Source: Variovorax paradoxus | Lineage (GTDB): Bacteria > Pseudomonadota > Gammaproteobacteria > Burkholderiales > Burkholderiaceae_C | Length of the DNA: 64,000 nucleotides | Assembly (NCBI RefSeq): GCF_030815855.1 | Contig: NZ_JAUSXG010000001.1 | Span: 3,348,001 to 3,412,000, forward strand | Direction of reading: 5' to 3' | Shown here: positions 48,064 to 57,310 of the stretch, in pieces | Position numbering within the stretch: position 1 is the first letter of the stretch | How the letters are laid out: each line of letters opens with the position of its first letter | Notes under the pieces: model-generated | The model's database searches: none | Seen by the model: the letters and a program-made list of their open reading frames with translations, nothing else | Told to the model about the DNA's origin: nothing | Position numbers and translations under genes: made by a program

Positions 48064-49863
48064 ATGCCGTGCAATGAGCCGGCCGTCAGCGGACGCTCGC
48101 TGCACAAGCGCTTCACGGTCAAGGCGTCGAAGACACCCGTACGCGCGCTCAACGACGTGTCGCTCGAAGTACCCGCCGGCACCCTCACCGCATTGGTCGG
48201 CCCCGACGGCGCCGGCAAGACCACGCTGCTGCGCCTGATGGCCGGCTTGATGCGCGCCGATGAAGGCGAGCTGCGCGTGCTCGGCATCGACGTGTCGGCC
48301 GCCCCGCAGGCAGTGCAGGACCGCATCAGCTACATGCCCCAGCGCTTCGGCCTGTACGACGACCTGAGCGTGCAGGAGAACCTCGACCTGTATGCCGACC
48401 TGCATGGCGTGTCGGGCAGCCATCGCCGCGAGCGCTATGCGCGGCTGATGGAAATGACCGACCTCGGCCGCTTCACTGCCCGGCCCGCGGGCAAGCTCTC
48501 GGGCGGCATGAAGCAGAAGCTCGGCCTGGCCTGCACGCTGGTGCGCTCGCCCGACCTGCTGCTGCTCGACGAACCCACCGTGGGCGTCGATCCGCTCTCG
48601 CGGCGCGAGCTCTGGCAGATCGTGCAGCAGCTGGTCGACGAGGAAAAGCTGTCGGTCATCGTGAGCACCGCGTACCTCGACGAGGCCGAGCGCTGCAGCC
48701 ATGTGTTCGTGCTGCGCGAAGGGCAGCTGCTCGCAGACGGCACGCCGGCCGAGATTCGCGACCGTGCGCAAGGCATGTGCTTTGTCGCCGCACCGCCGAA
48801 CGACGAGGCACCGCGCCTGATGCAGGCCCGCCTGCTCGATGCGCGGCAGGACATCGTCGATGCCGTGCCGCAAGGCGGCGAAGTGCACTTCATCCGCCGC
48901 CAGGGCACGGACGATGCGGCGCTTGCGGCGCTGCTGGCCGGCGCGCGCGCCGAGCCCGTGCCGCCGCGGCTCGAAGACGGCTTCATGACGCTGCTGCGCA
49001 CGCAGCACACGCCTGCGCCGGGCAGCAACGCAGCCACGACGACCAGCCGCGCTACAGGCGAACCCGGCGAAGTCGTCATCGAGGTGAAAGACCTGGTGCG
49101 CCGCTTCGGCGATTTCGTGGCCGTGGCGAGCACCAGCTTCTCGGTGCGGCGCGGGGAGATCTTCGGCCTGCTCGGGCCCAACGGCGCGGGCAAGACCACC
49201 ACTTTTCGCATGCTCTGCGGCCTGCTTCCCGCGAGCGGCGGCCAGCTGCGCGTGGCCGGCGTCGACCTGCGCCATGCGCGCGCGCAAGCCCGCCAGCGCA
49301 TCGGCTACGTCTCGCAGAAGTTCGCGCTCTACGGCAACCTCACGGTGCGCGAGAACCTCTCGTTCTACGGCGGCGCCTACGGCTTGCGCGGCCAACGGCT
49401 GCGCGACCGCATGGACACGGTGCTGCGCCAGTTCGACCTCGATCGTGAACTCGACGTGCCGAGCGGTCAGTTGCCCGGCGGCTACAGGCAGCGCCTGGCC
49501 ATGGCCACGGGCCTGCTGCACGAGCCCGAGATCCTGTTTCTCGACGAGCCCACCAGCGGCGCCGACCCGCTCGCGCGCCGCGAGTTCTGGCGCCGTATCA
49601 CGGCGCTGGCCGAAGGCGGCACCACCGTCGTCATCACGACCCACTTCATGGAAGAGGCCGAGTACTGCGACCGCATCGTGATCCAGGATGCGGGCAAGGT
49701 GCTGGCCATCGGCACGCCGCGGGAAGTGCGCATGCAGGCGCTCGACGGCGGCGACAGTGAAAAGCGCATCGACATGGAGCAGGCCTTCATCGGCATCGTC
49801 GAGAAGGCGCGCCGCGAGGGCAAGGAGAACGCCCCCAGGCAACCCGAAGGAGCCCCGGCATGA
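48064..49863 (+). CDS. ybhF: ABC exporter ATPase with two fused nucleotide-binding domains (YbhF)
   Basis: Cytoplasmic ATPase subunit of 599 residues, made of two ABC domains in one chain. Domain 1 has Walker A GPDGAGKT (46-53), signature LSGGMKQKLGLACTL and Walker B LLLLDEPTVGVDP. Domain 2, from about 340, has GPNGAGKT (about 370), a variant signature LPGGYRQRLAMATGLL and LFLDEPTSGADP. The variant second signature is common in YbhF-type fusions. GGAGG stands 8 bases before ATG 48064. The stop overlaps ybhS by 4 bases. In E. coli the related pump affects cefoperazone and chloramphenicol tolerance and has been linked to Na+ export. Confidence 0.94.
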   Translation: MPCNEPAVSGRSLHKRFTVKASKTPVRALNDVSLEVPAGTLTALVGPDGAGKTTLLRLMAGLMRADEGELRVLGIDVSAAPQAVQDRISYMPQRFGLYDDLSVQENLDLYADLHGVSGSHRRERYARLMEMTDLGRFTARPAGKLSGGMKQKLGLACTLVRSPDLLLLDEPTVGVDPLSRRELWQIVQQLVDEEKLSVIVSTAYLDEAERCSHVFVLREGQLLADGTPAEIRDRAQGMCFVAAPPNDEAPRLMQARLLDARQDIVDAVPQGGEVHFIRRQGTDDAALAALLAGARAEPVPPRLEDGFMTLLRTQHTPAPGSNAATTTSRATGEPGEVVIEVKDLVRRFGDFVAVASTSFSVRRGEIFGLLGPNGAGKTTTFRMLCGLLPASGGQLRVAGVDLRHARAQARQRIGYVSQKFALYGNLTVRENLSFYGGAYGLRGQRLRDRMDTVLRQFDLDRELDVPSGQLPGGYRQRLAMATGLLHEPEILFLDEPTSGADPLARREFWRRITALAEGGTTVVITTHFMEEAEYCDRIVIQDAGKVLAIGTPREVRMQALDGGDSEKRIDMEQAFIGIVEKARREGKENAPRQPEGAPA

Positions 49864-50996
49864 GCGGCTTCTGGACCCGCCTCATCTCGCTCACGCGCAA
49901 GGAGTTTCGCCAGCTGCTGCGCGACCGCAGCAACCTGGCCATCGGCATCCTGCTGCCGATGGTGCTGATCCTGATCTTCGGCTACGGCATGTCGCTCGAC
50001 GTGAAGAACGCGCCGGTGGGCGTGGTGCTCGAAGACCCTTCGCCCGCCGCGCACGAGGCCATGGCCGGCCTGCAACTTTCGCCCTCGATCGCGCCGGTGC
50101 TGCTGGGCTCCATGCACGACGCCGAGGCGTTGATGCACGACCGCAAGATCGACGGCATCGTGCGCGTGCCCTCCGATTTCTCGCGCTCTCTGGCAGCGGG
50201 CAATGCGCGCGTGCAGCTCATCGTGCATGGCGCCGATGCCGGGCGCGCGACCATCATCCAGTCCTATGTGAGCGCTGCTCTCGCGCAAACGGCCATACGG
50301 CAGGCCGACCGCGGCGGACGCACCGGCGGCGCAGACGCCCCCGCCATCGGCCGCGTGACCGTGGAGCAGCGCATGTGGTTCAACACCGCGAACACCAGCA
50401 CCTGGTACCTGGTGCCCGGCCTCATCGTGCTCATCATGACGCTGGTGGGCGCATTTCTCACCGCGCTGGTGATGGCACGCGAATGGGAGCGCGGCACGCT
50501 CGAGGCGCTGTTCGTCACGCCGGTACGGCCGGTGGAAATACTGCTGGCCAAGATCATTCCGTATTTCGCGGTCGGCATGCTGGGCCTCGCGCTGTGCCTG
50601 CTGGCCGCGCGCTTCCTGTTCGCGGTGCCGATGGTCGGCTCGCTGTTCGCGGTGGTGCTCAGCTCCATGCTCTACCTGATCGTGGCGGTGAGCCTGGGCC
50701 TCGTGATCTCGTCGGTCACGCGCAATCAGTTTCTCGCGAGCCAGGTGGCGCTGATTGCCACCTTCATGCCTTCGATGATGCTGTCGGGCTTTTTGTTCGA
50801 CCTGCGCAACGTGCCCGTCGCCGTGCGCGTGATCGGCCACGTGCTGCCGGCCACCTACTTCATGGACCTGATCAAGACGCTGTTCCTCGCGGGCGATGTC
50901 TGGCCGCTGATCTGGCGCAACTGCGCAGTCCTGGTGGCCTATGCCGTGGGCCTGCTGCTGCTCGCCCACGCCGTCACGCGCAAGCGCCTCGACTGA
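49860..50996 (+). CDS. ybhS: ABC-2 type exporter permease YbhS
   Basis: Permease of 378 residues with one N-terminal helix (AIGILLPMVLILIFGYGM), a large periplasmic loop (about 45-180) and five clustered C-terminal helices. The ABC-2 pattern EWERGTLEALFVTPVRPVEILLAK is plain. ATG 49860 overlaps the ybhF stop. It pairs with YbhR as a heterodimeric channel. Confidence 0.94.
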   Translation: MSGFWTRLISLTRKEFRQLLRDRSNLAIGILLPMVLILIFGYGMSLDVKNAPVGVVLEDPSPAAHEAMAGLQLSPSIAPVLLGSMHDAEALMHDRKIDGIVRVPSDFSRSLAAGNARVQLIVHGADAGRATIIQSYVSAALAQTAIRQADRGGRTGGADAPAIGRVTVEQRMWFNTANTSTWYLVPGLIVLIMTLVGAFLTALVMAREWERGTLEALFVTPVRPVEILLAKIIPYFAVGMLGLALCLLAARFLFAVPMVGSLFAVVLSSMLYLIVAVSLGLVISSVTRNQFLASQVALIATFMPSMMLSGFLFDLRNVPVAVRVIGHVLPATYFMDLIKTLFLAGDVWPLIWRNCAVLVAYAVGLLLLAHAVTRKRLD

Positions 50997-51009
50997 AGGA
51001 CGGCACGCC

Positions 51010-52128
51010 ATGACCGACTTTCTGCTGCGCATCGCCAACCTCTGCAGGAAAGAACTGCTCGCCATCTTCAAGGACCCGGCAAGCCGCGTGATCCTGTTCG
51101 TTCCCGCGATCATGCAAAGCCTCATCTTCGGGTACGGCGCCACGTACGACCTTTCGAACGTGCCCTATGCGCTGCTCGACCAGAGCCGTGCGGGTGCCGC
51201 GACGGAACTGATCGCGCACCTCGACAGCACTGGTGTTTTTCATCGCGTGGCCACGCTGCGCACGCAGGCCGACATCCGCGAGGTGATCGATACCGAGAAG
51301 GCGCTGCTGGTGATCCAGATTGCGCCGGACTTCGAACAGCAGCTCAGCGCGGGCCGGCCCGCGGCCATCCAGCTGATTCTGGATGCGCGCAACTCCAACA
51401 CCGCGGGCTCTGCGGCCGGCTACGTGAGCGCGGTGGTGGAGCGCTACAACGCCGAGCTGCGTGCGCGCGCCGGTGCGCCGCCCGCCCCGCTCACCATCGA
51501 ATCGCGCGCCTGGTTCAACCCGAACCTCCAGACGCGCTGGAACCTGCTGCCCGGCCTGATCGCCGCGCTCAGCATGCTGCAGACACTGCTGCTCACCGCA
51601 CTCTCCGTCGCGCGAGAGCGCGAGCAAGGCACCTTCGACCAACTGCTGGTCACGCCGATGTCGCCGCTCGAAATCATGATCGGCAAGGCGCTGCCGCCGG
51701 TGCTGGTCGGCCTTGCGCAAGCGACGCTGATCCTGCTGGTGGCCCTGTTCTGGTTCGGCATTCCGATGGCGGGCTCGCTGGCCACGCTCTATACCGGGCT
51801 GGTGTTCTTCACGGTGGCCAGCGTGGGCATCGGCCTCTCGATCTCGGCGGTGTCGGCCAACATGCAGCAGGCCATGCTCTACACCTTCGTGCTGCTGATG
51901 CCGATGATGCTTCTGTCGGGCCTGACCACGCCGGTGCGCAACATGCCGCACGTGCTGCAGGTGATCACCACGGCCAACCCGCTGCGCTTTGCGATCGACC
52001 TGGTGCAGCGCGTGTACCTCGAGGGCGTGGGCCTGGCCACGGTGTGGCACAACCTGATCCCGCTGTCGATCATCGCCCTTGTCACGCTGCCGCTGGCAGC
52101 CTGGCTGTTTCGCCATCGCCTGGTCTGA
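51010..52128 (+). CDS. ybhR: ABC-2 type exporter permease YbhR
   Basis: Second permease, 372 residues, with the same architecture as YbhS: N-terminal helix (VILFVPAIMQSLIFGYGATY), periplasmic loop, five C-terminal helices and the motif REREQGTFDQLLVTPMSPLE. It starts 13 bases after ybhS and is followed at 15 bases by an outer-membrane factor gene, which E. coli lacks in this operon. Confidence 0.94.
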   Translation: MTDFLLRIANLCRKELLAIFKDPASRVILFVPAIMQSLIFGYGATYDLSNVPYALLDQSRAGAATELIAHLDSTGVFHRVATLRTQADIREVIDTEKALLVIQIAPDFEQQLSAGRPAAIQLILDARNSNTAGSAAGYVSAVVERYNAELRARAGAPPAPLTIESRAWFNPNLQTRWNLLPGLIAALSMLQTLLLTALSVAREREQGTFDQLLVTPMSPLEIMIGKALPPVLVGLAQATLILLVALFWFGIPMAGSLATLYTGLVFFTVASVGIGLSISAVSANMQQAMLYTFVLLMPMMLLSGLTTPVRNMPHVLQVITTANPLRFAIDLVQRVYLEGVGLATVWHNLIPLSIIALVTLPLAAWLFRHRLV

Positions 52129-52143
52129 ACCCGGGAGCTTTGC

Positions 52144-53691
52144 ATGTCCGCATCACGAACCCCCTACTCCTTGTTCTCCTTCCGCTATTCCGCGCTTGCG
52201 CTTCTTCTTGCCGGGTGTGCCGTGGGGCCCGACCACCGGCCCGCACAGGCGCAGGCGCCTGCCGATTGGTCCGCATGGCATGGCGGCTCGCTGGCGCTCC
52301 TGGGCGCCGAGCGGAATGCGGCGCCTTCGGCCGTCGCATCGGGCGACTGGAAAGCCTTCAACGACCCGCTGCTCGACCGCTTGCAGGCGCTTGCGCTCGC
52401 GGCCAACCACGACCTGCAGACCGCCGCCCTGCGTTTTGCGCAAAGCCGCGCCCAGCGCACGGCGGCGGCAGCGCAGCAGGGCCCGCAACTCAATGCCAGT
52501 GGCGCCGTCAACCGGCAGCGGCAAAGCGAGACCGGCGCCGCCACGCGGATGATCGATGCGCTGGGCCCGTCGGTGGCCAACCGCGACCAGTTGATTCGCA
52601 CGCTCAGCGAGCCCTACGACCTGTATCAGGCCGGCTTCGATGCGTCGTGGGAAATCGATCTGTGGGGCCGCGTGCGCCGCAGCATCGAAGCCGCCGATGC
52701 AGACACCGGCGCATCGATGTCACTTCTTCGGCAGGCCCAGCTCAGCGTGCATGCCGAAGTGGCACGCAGCTACTTCGAGCTGCGTGGTGCGCAGCGTGAA
52801 CTTCGCCTCGCACGCGCCGACATTGCGGCCGCGGCCGAATCGCTTGAACTGGTGCAGGCCCGCGCCAATGGCGGCCTGGTGACCGACCTGGACCCCACGC
52901 GGCAGCGCACGCAACTGGCCGAGCTCAAGGCGCGCCTTCCGGTGCTGCTGCAGCAGGAGGTGCAGGCCATGAACCAGATCACGCTGCTGACCGGCACATC
53001 GCCTGGTGCGCTGAACGCCGAACTCGCGCCGCCGGCCGATCGGCCAGGCGACCCACTCGACGCGCTGCAAACGCCACCTCTGCCCGACCTGGCGCTGGGA
53101 CTGCCCTCCGACCTGGCGCGGCGCCGCCCCGACATCGCGGCAGCCGAGGCGCAGTTGCATGCCGCCACCGCACGCATCGGCGTGGCCGTGGCCGAGCTCT
53201 ATCCACGCGTGACTCTGGGTGCCGGCTTCGGCTACGAATCGGTGGGCAGCGAACGGTTTGGCGAATGGGGCAGCCGGCAGTGGCATGTCGGCCCGTCCAT
53301 CAGCCTGCCGATCTTCGACAACGGGCGGCGCCGGAGCACGGTAACCGTGCGCGAACTGCAGCAGCAGGAAGCGGCGGTGGCCTTTCAGCAGACCGTGCTC
53401 AAGGCGTGGCACGAAATCGATTCGGCACTCAGCGCCTATACCGCCGAACGCCAGCGCCATGCCGAACTGGTCGAGCGCGAGCGCAACAGCGTCGACGCGC
53501 TCACGCTGGCGCATGCGCGCTATGCCAACGGCCTTACGGACTTCGGTATCGAACTCGACGCGCGCCGCACGTTGCTGCAGGCTCGGCGCGACCGCGTGCA
53601 GAGCACGAGCCGGCTGGCAGTGAACATGGTGGCCGTCTACAAGGCGCTGGGCGGCGGCATGCCACCTTCGGCCGGAGCCGCCCCTGGCTAG
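52144..53691 (+). CDS. Outer-membrane efflux lipoprotein (NodT/OprM family)
   Basis: TolC-like outer-membrane channel of 515 residues. The lipobox is LLAGC with Cys25. Two repeats of the OEP fold follow, with the typical YQAGFDASWEIDLWGRVRRS and LARRRPDIAAAEAQLHAATA, and GLTDFGIELDARRTLLQA. It completes the export path for YbhGFSR across the outer membrane, so this locus is a self-contained pump. Its TAG stop shares the tetranucleotide CTAG with the stop of the convergent kinase-like gene. Confidence 0.94.
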   Translation: MSASRTPYSLFSFRYSALALLLAGCAVGPDHRPAQAQAPADWSAWHGGSLALLGAERNAAPSAVASGDWKAFNDPLLDRLQALALAANHDLQTAALRFAQSRAQRTAAAAQQGPQLNASGAVNRQRQSETGAATRMIDALGPSVANRDQLIRTLSEPYDLYQAGFDASWEIDLWGRVRRSIEAADADTGASMSLLRQAQLSVHAEVARSYFELRGAQRELRLARADIAAAAESLELVQARANGGLVTDLDPTRQRTQLAELKARLPVLLQQEVQAMNQITLLTGTSPGALNAELAPPADRPGDPLDALQTPPLPDLALGLPSDLARRRPDIAAAEAQLHAATARIGVAVAELYPRVTLGAGFGYESVGSERFGEWGSRQWHVGPSISLPIFDNGRRRSTVTVRELQQQEAAVAFQQTVLKAWHEIDSALSAYTAERQRHAELVERERNSVDALTLAHARYANGLTDFGIELDARRTLLQARRDRVQSTSRLAVNMVAVYKALGGGMPPSAGAAPG

Positions 53692-54740
53692 AAGGTGTTG
53701 GTGAAGCTCGCGTTGCCGAGGCCCGTGCCGATGGTCAGCACGCCCCAGTGGGAGACGTCGCGCATGAAGGGCAGTTCGCTCAGGCCCTGCACCACCGCGT
53801 CGTTGTGCATCAGTATCAGCGTGGGGCCGGAACCGATCATGGGCATGCGGCGCCACAGCGCGCTGGGCAAGTGAAACGCGCGGCTTTGCCAGTCGCCGGG
53901 CAGGTTCTGCGTCCCGCGCTCGATCGAGCCGTCCTTGCGGATCAATCCGGGGCAGGCGATGCCGATGAACGGCGCCAGGCTGATGTCTTTGCGTTCGCAA
54001 TAGCGAACCATGTCCTCGAGCATGGCCGCGATGCGCTCGACCATGTCGGTGCGGTTGGGGCTGTCGTCCGCATGGCGCCATTTCTCGCGCCGCACCACCT
54101 TGGCACGCGAAAGGTCGGCCGCCTTGCGCCGGCGCGTCTTCACGATGCCGCAGCGCACGTTGGTGCCGCCGATGTCCACGGCCAGGATGGCGTCGTGCTT
54201 CTTCAGCATGGCCGGCGGCGTCAGGTGCACCCAGCCGATCAGGCCGCCGTCGTCGACCTCGTGCGACAGCCGCGCCAGCTGAACATGCACGCCCATCTCC
54301 TCGAGGATGGCCCCGGTCTGCAGGATGGCGCGCTCGCCCACGTCGCTTTCGGTGAAGCCGCCGCCCACGACGATGCGCTCTACCTTCTTCCATGAAGGCT
54401 GGCGCGTGAAGCGCTGGATCACCAAGGCCAGTTCTTCGGCAAACTCCTCGATGGCGCCGTGCATCAGGTCGCCGGCGTCCGAGGGCTTCTTCAGCACGCG
54501 GTCCAGTTGCTTCTTGCTGAGGTCGCGCGAGTGTTCCTTTCCCAAGGGATCGGTGCCGGTCTTGCGGCGGCGCTTGCGCCAGCGTTCGAGCAGCTCCCTG
54601 AACGCGGTCTGGCTCGCCTGGTCGCCGACGAAGCCATCCTGGTCGCGCAGTTGCAGGCTGTAGCCCTCCACCCGCAGCCCCGGAAGCTCGCGCAGGCCGT
54701 GAACGTCAGGGCCGGGCAAGAGGTGGGTTTTCTTGTTCAT
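53688..54740 (-). CDS. ROK-like sugar kinase homologue with circularly permuted motif order
   Basis: Protein of 350 residues with the motifs of ROK/ASKHA kinases, but in rotated order. The C-terminal-half motif comes first: an alpha-helix (EEFAEELALVIQRF) leading to VERIVVGGGFTES, the adenosine-binding GGG at 124-128. Only then come the motifs that normally open an ROK protein: DIGGTN (189-194), GIACPG (260-265), NLPGDW, HNDA (312-315, usual catalytic Asp) and finally GTGLGNA (338-344), six residues before the end. The ROK zinc motif is absent, and about 95 residues precede the first recognised segment. ATG 54740 is used. The substrate, likely a hexose or acylated sugar, is unknown. The stop codon shares CTAG with the efflux gene. 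Confidence 0.85.
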   Translation of the reverse strand: MNKKTHLLPGPDVHGLRELPGLRVEGYSLQLRDQDGFVGDQASQTAFRELLERWRKRRRKTGTDPLGKEHSRDLSKKQLDRVLKKPSDAGDLMHGAIEEFAEELALVIQRFTRQPSWKKVERIVVGGGFTESDVGERAILQTGAILEEMGVHVQLARLSHEVDDGGLIGWVHLTPPAMLKKHDAILAVDIGGTNVRCGIVKTRRRKAADLSRAKVVRREKWRHADDSPNRTDMVERIAAMLEDMVRYCERKDISLAPFIGIACPGLIRKDGSIERGTQNLPGDWQSRAFHLPSALWRRMPMIGSGPTLILMHNDAVVQGLSELPFMRDVSHWGVLTIGTGLGNASFTNTF

Positions 54741-54853
54741 GGCAGCCAATATGGATGAGTCCGCTTCTACAAGGCATCGGTAGCGCGCACCAAGGTTTGT
54801 AGGAGATTGGCGGGTGCACCCGGCCGCCTTCGATCTCTATACACTGGCCCCCG

Positions 54854-56413
54854 ATGCACCTGCCCCATCGCATCCTGCGCGCCGCCTGGCTGTTGTTCGC
54901 TCTCGCCTGGCTCGGCGCCACCGCATCGGCGCAGCCGGCCGACGGGACGCTGCGTGTCGGTTCCAAGCGCTTTACCGAGTCGTACATTCTGGCCGAGCTG
55001 CTGGCGCAGACAGCAGCGCCGCACACCGCATCGCCGCCGGTCGTGCGGCAGGGGCTGGGCAACACCGCCATCGTCTACGAGGCGCTGCGTTCGGGTGCCA
55101 TCGACGTCTATGCCGAGTACACCGGCACCATCGCACTCGAGATCCTCAAGGGCTCGCCGGCCGAAACGCGCGAGGCCATGAACGCGGCGCTCGCGCCGAT
55201 GGGCCTGGGCGTGGCCGTTCCGCTGGGTTTCAACGACGGCTATGCGCTGGCCGTGCGCGCGGCCGATGCCGAACGGATCGGCCTGCGCACGCTGAGCGAC
55301 CTCGCGAAACACCCTGAGCTCAAGCTCGGGCTGTCGAACGAGTTCATCGGCCGCGCCGACGGCTGGAAGGGACTTGCCGCGCGCTACGGCTTCACGCAGA
55401 CGCCGACCGGCCTCGACCACGGCCTGGCCTACGAAGCCGTGGCCGCGAAGCAGATCGACGCGATCGACATCTACACCACCGACGCCAAGATCGATCATCT
55501 GGGCCTGCGCGTGCTCGAGGACGACAAAAAGTACTTCCCACGCTATGACGCCGTGCTGCTGTACCGCCTCGACCTGCCGACGCGGCTGCCCAAGGCCTGG
55601 GCCGCACTGCAGGCGCTCGAAGGCCGCATCGACGAGCGCGCGATGATTGCGATGAATGCGCGCGCCGAGTTGCAGAGCGTGCCGTTCGATGCGATTGCGC
55701 GCGACTTCCTCGCCAGCGCGGGCAGCGGCGGCAAGGCTGCTCAGTCCCAGGAGCCCCGGCGCGGCTTCACCGCGAAGCTGTTCGGGCCCGACCTCTGGAA
55801 GCTCACGCGGCAGCACCTGGTGCTGGTGGCGGTGTCGGTAGGCGTCGCGATCCTGATCGGCGTGCCGCTCGCCATCCTGGTGTTTCCGCATCTGCGGCTG
55901 CGTGCGCTGGTGCTCGGTATGGCGAGCATTCTGCAGACCGTGCCCTCGCTGGCATTGCTGGCGGTGCTCATCTCGCTGCTCGGCGCCATCGGCGCGCTGC
56001 CGGCGCTGATTGCGCTCACGCTCTATTCGCTGCTGCCGATCATGCGCAACACGGTGACGGGCCTGGCCGAAGTGCCGAATGGCCTGCGCATGGCGGGCAC
56101 CGCCCTCGGCATGACGCCGCCGCAGAGTCTTCGGCTGGTGCTGCTGCCGCTTGCGTTGCCTACGCTGCTGGCGGGCGTGCGAACGGCCACCGCCATTGCC
56201 ATCGGCACCGCGACCATCGCGGCTTTTATCGGCGCGGGCGGCTTCGGCGAACGCATCGTGACCGGATTGGCGCTCAACGACCGCGAGCTGCTTTTGGCGG
56301 GCGCGCTGCCGGCCGCGGCGCTGGCGCTGCTGAGCGAGGGGGTTTTCGAGCTCGTGGAGATGCTGATGCGCCGCCGGCGCCGGGCGCCGCCATCGTCTTC
56401 GCTTCCGCCATGA
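54854..56413 (+). CDS. OpuF-type osmoprotectant importer: binding protein fused to permease
   Basis: Fusion of 519 residues. It has a signal peptide (cleavage near ATASAQ at 26), a glycine-betaine-type binding domain (about 30-300: GSKRFTESYILAELLAQT, GAIDVYAEYTGTIALEIL, IDIYTTDAKI) and a permease domain with about six helices (310-505) bearing the EAA loop GLAEVPNGLRMAGTALGMTP. This is the OpuF layout, which needs a separate ATPase. No such gene is adjacent, so it must use one encoded elsewhere. A TATACA box at 54837-54842 lies so close to ATG 54854 that a very short or absent leader is possible. The last 140 bases overlap the convergent LysR gene. Confidence 0.9.
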   Translation: MHLPHRILRAAWLLFALAWLGATASAQPADGTLRVGSKRFTESYILAELLAQTAAPHTASPPVVRQGLGNTAIVYEALRSGAIDVYAEYTGTIALEILKGSPAETREAMNAALAPMGLGVAVPLGFNDGYALAVRAADAERIGLRTLSDLAKHPELKLGLSNEFIGRADGWKGLAARYGFTQTPTGLDHGLAYEAVAAKQIDAIDIYTTDAKIDHLGLRVLEDDKKYFPRYDAVLLYRLDLPTRLPKAWAALQALEGRIDERAMIAMNARAELQSVPFDAIARDFLASAGSGGKAAQSQEPRRGFTAKLFGPDLWKLTRQHLVLVAVSVGVAILIGVPLAILVFPHLRLRALVLGMASILQTVPSLALLAVLISLLGAIGALPALIALTLYSLLPIMRNTVTGLAEVPNGLRMAGTALGMTPPQSLRLVLLPLALPTLLAGVRTATAIAIGTATIAAFIGAGGFGERIVTGLALNDRELLLAGALPAAALALLSEGVFELVEMLMRRRRRAPPSSSLPP

Positions 56414-57302
56414 GGCGTTCGCGCAGCAGCGCGGCGCCTGCGCCCAGTGTCTTGTCGGCACGGTGGCAAAAATGGCATGGCTGGCTCGTTGCGCCTTCCG
56501 GGCCGATGCGGCTCATCGGCAAATGCACCAGCGTTCCGGCCGCCAGGTCGTCGGCCACCAGCCACGACGGCATCTTTCCCCAGCCCAGGCCCGCGCGCAG
56601 CAGTGCGAGCTTGGCGTACATGTCGGTCACGCGCCAGGTCGAAGGCGAGAGCACGTCGATGTCGTAGCCCTGGCTCAGCGTGCTCGGGTCTTCCACCACG
56701 ATCTGCACGTGCTCCGCCGCGGCGGCGTCCAGTCCCTTGGCACCATGCCGCCCTGCATGGGCGGCCAGCGCGTGCGAAGGCGCGGCCACCGCCAGCGTAT
56801 GAAGCTGCATCAGGAATTCGCGGCTGATTTTTTCGTCGGCGTGGCCGAAGGCGGCAATGGCCAGATCGCACCGCCCTGAATTCAATGCATCGATGGTGCC
56901 GCCCATCGAGCTGTATTCCACGCGAATGGCAATGCTCGGATAGATCGCATGCATGCCGCGCAGTGCGCTCGCCAGAAGATCCGGCGGAAAGAGCGTGTCG
57001 ACCGCGATTGCCAACCCGATTTCGATGCCTTGCTCGATGCCCTGCGCACGCGAGCGCAGCGCCTCGACCTTCGACAGGATGACTCTCACGTCGCCGAGCA
57101 GCGCCTTGCCCGTGGGCGTGAGCACCGGCTTGTGGCCGGAGCGGTCGAAGAGCCGCACCTGGAGCTGCTCTTCGAGATTGGCGATGGCATGGCTCACGGC
57201 CGACTGCACCCTGTGCAGCCGTGCGGCACCGGCGCGAAAGCTGCCGGCGTCCGCCACCGCGACGAACATCTGCATCTGGCTGAGCGTGAGGATGTCCAGC
57301 AT
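56274..57302 (-). CDS. LysR-family regulator with extended low-complexity C-terminus
   Basis: LysR regulator of 342 residues: winged helix at the N-terminus (LTLSQMQMFVAVADAGSFRA, RLHRVQSAVSHAIANLEEQL) and an effector domain. A normal LysR chain would end near residue 298. Here it continues with an Ala/Pro/Arg-rich tail (SPRARKPPRSAAPAPRPAAR) encoded antisense to the 3' end of the importer gene, a 140-base overlap. This is more than is usual and suggests the original stop was lost. It is divergent from an MFS gene with only 49 bases between, so it probably regulates that permease. Confidence 0.9.
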   Translation of the reverse strand: MLDILTLSQMQMFVAVADAGSFRAGAARLHRVQSAVSHAIANLEEQLQVRLFDRSGHKPVLTPTGKALLGDVRVILSKVEALRSRAQGIEQGIEIGLAIAVDTLFPPDLLASALRGMHAIYPSIAIRVEYSSMGGTIDALNSGRCDLAIAAFGHADEKISREFLMQLHTLAVAAPSHALAAHAGRHGAKGLDAAAAEHVQIVVEDPSTLSQGYDIDVLSPSTWRVTDMYAKLALLRAGLGWGKMPSWLVADDLAAGTLVHLPMSRIGPEGATSQPCHFCHRADKTLGAGAALLRERLMAEAKTMAAPGAGGASASPRARKPPRSAAPAPRPAARPPKAARGR

Positions 57303-57310
57303 GATCTTTT

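Noticed and set aside
47927..48238. Short plus-strand frame between ybhG and ybhF
   Set aside because: Its first half is the REP-like repeat and its second half is out of frame inside ybhF. Not a gene.
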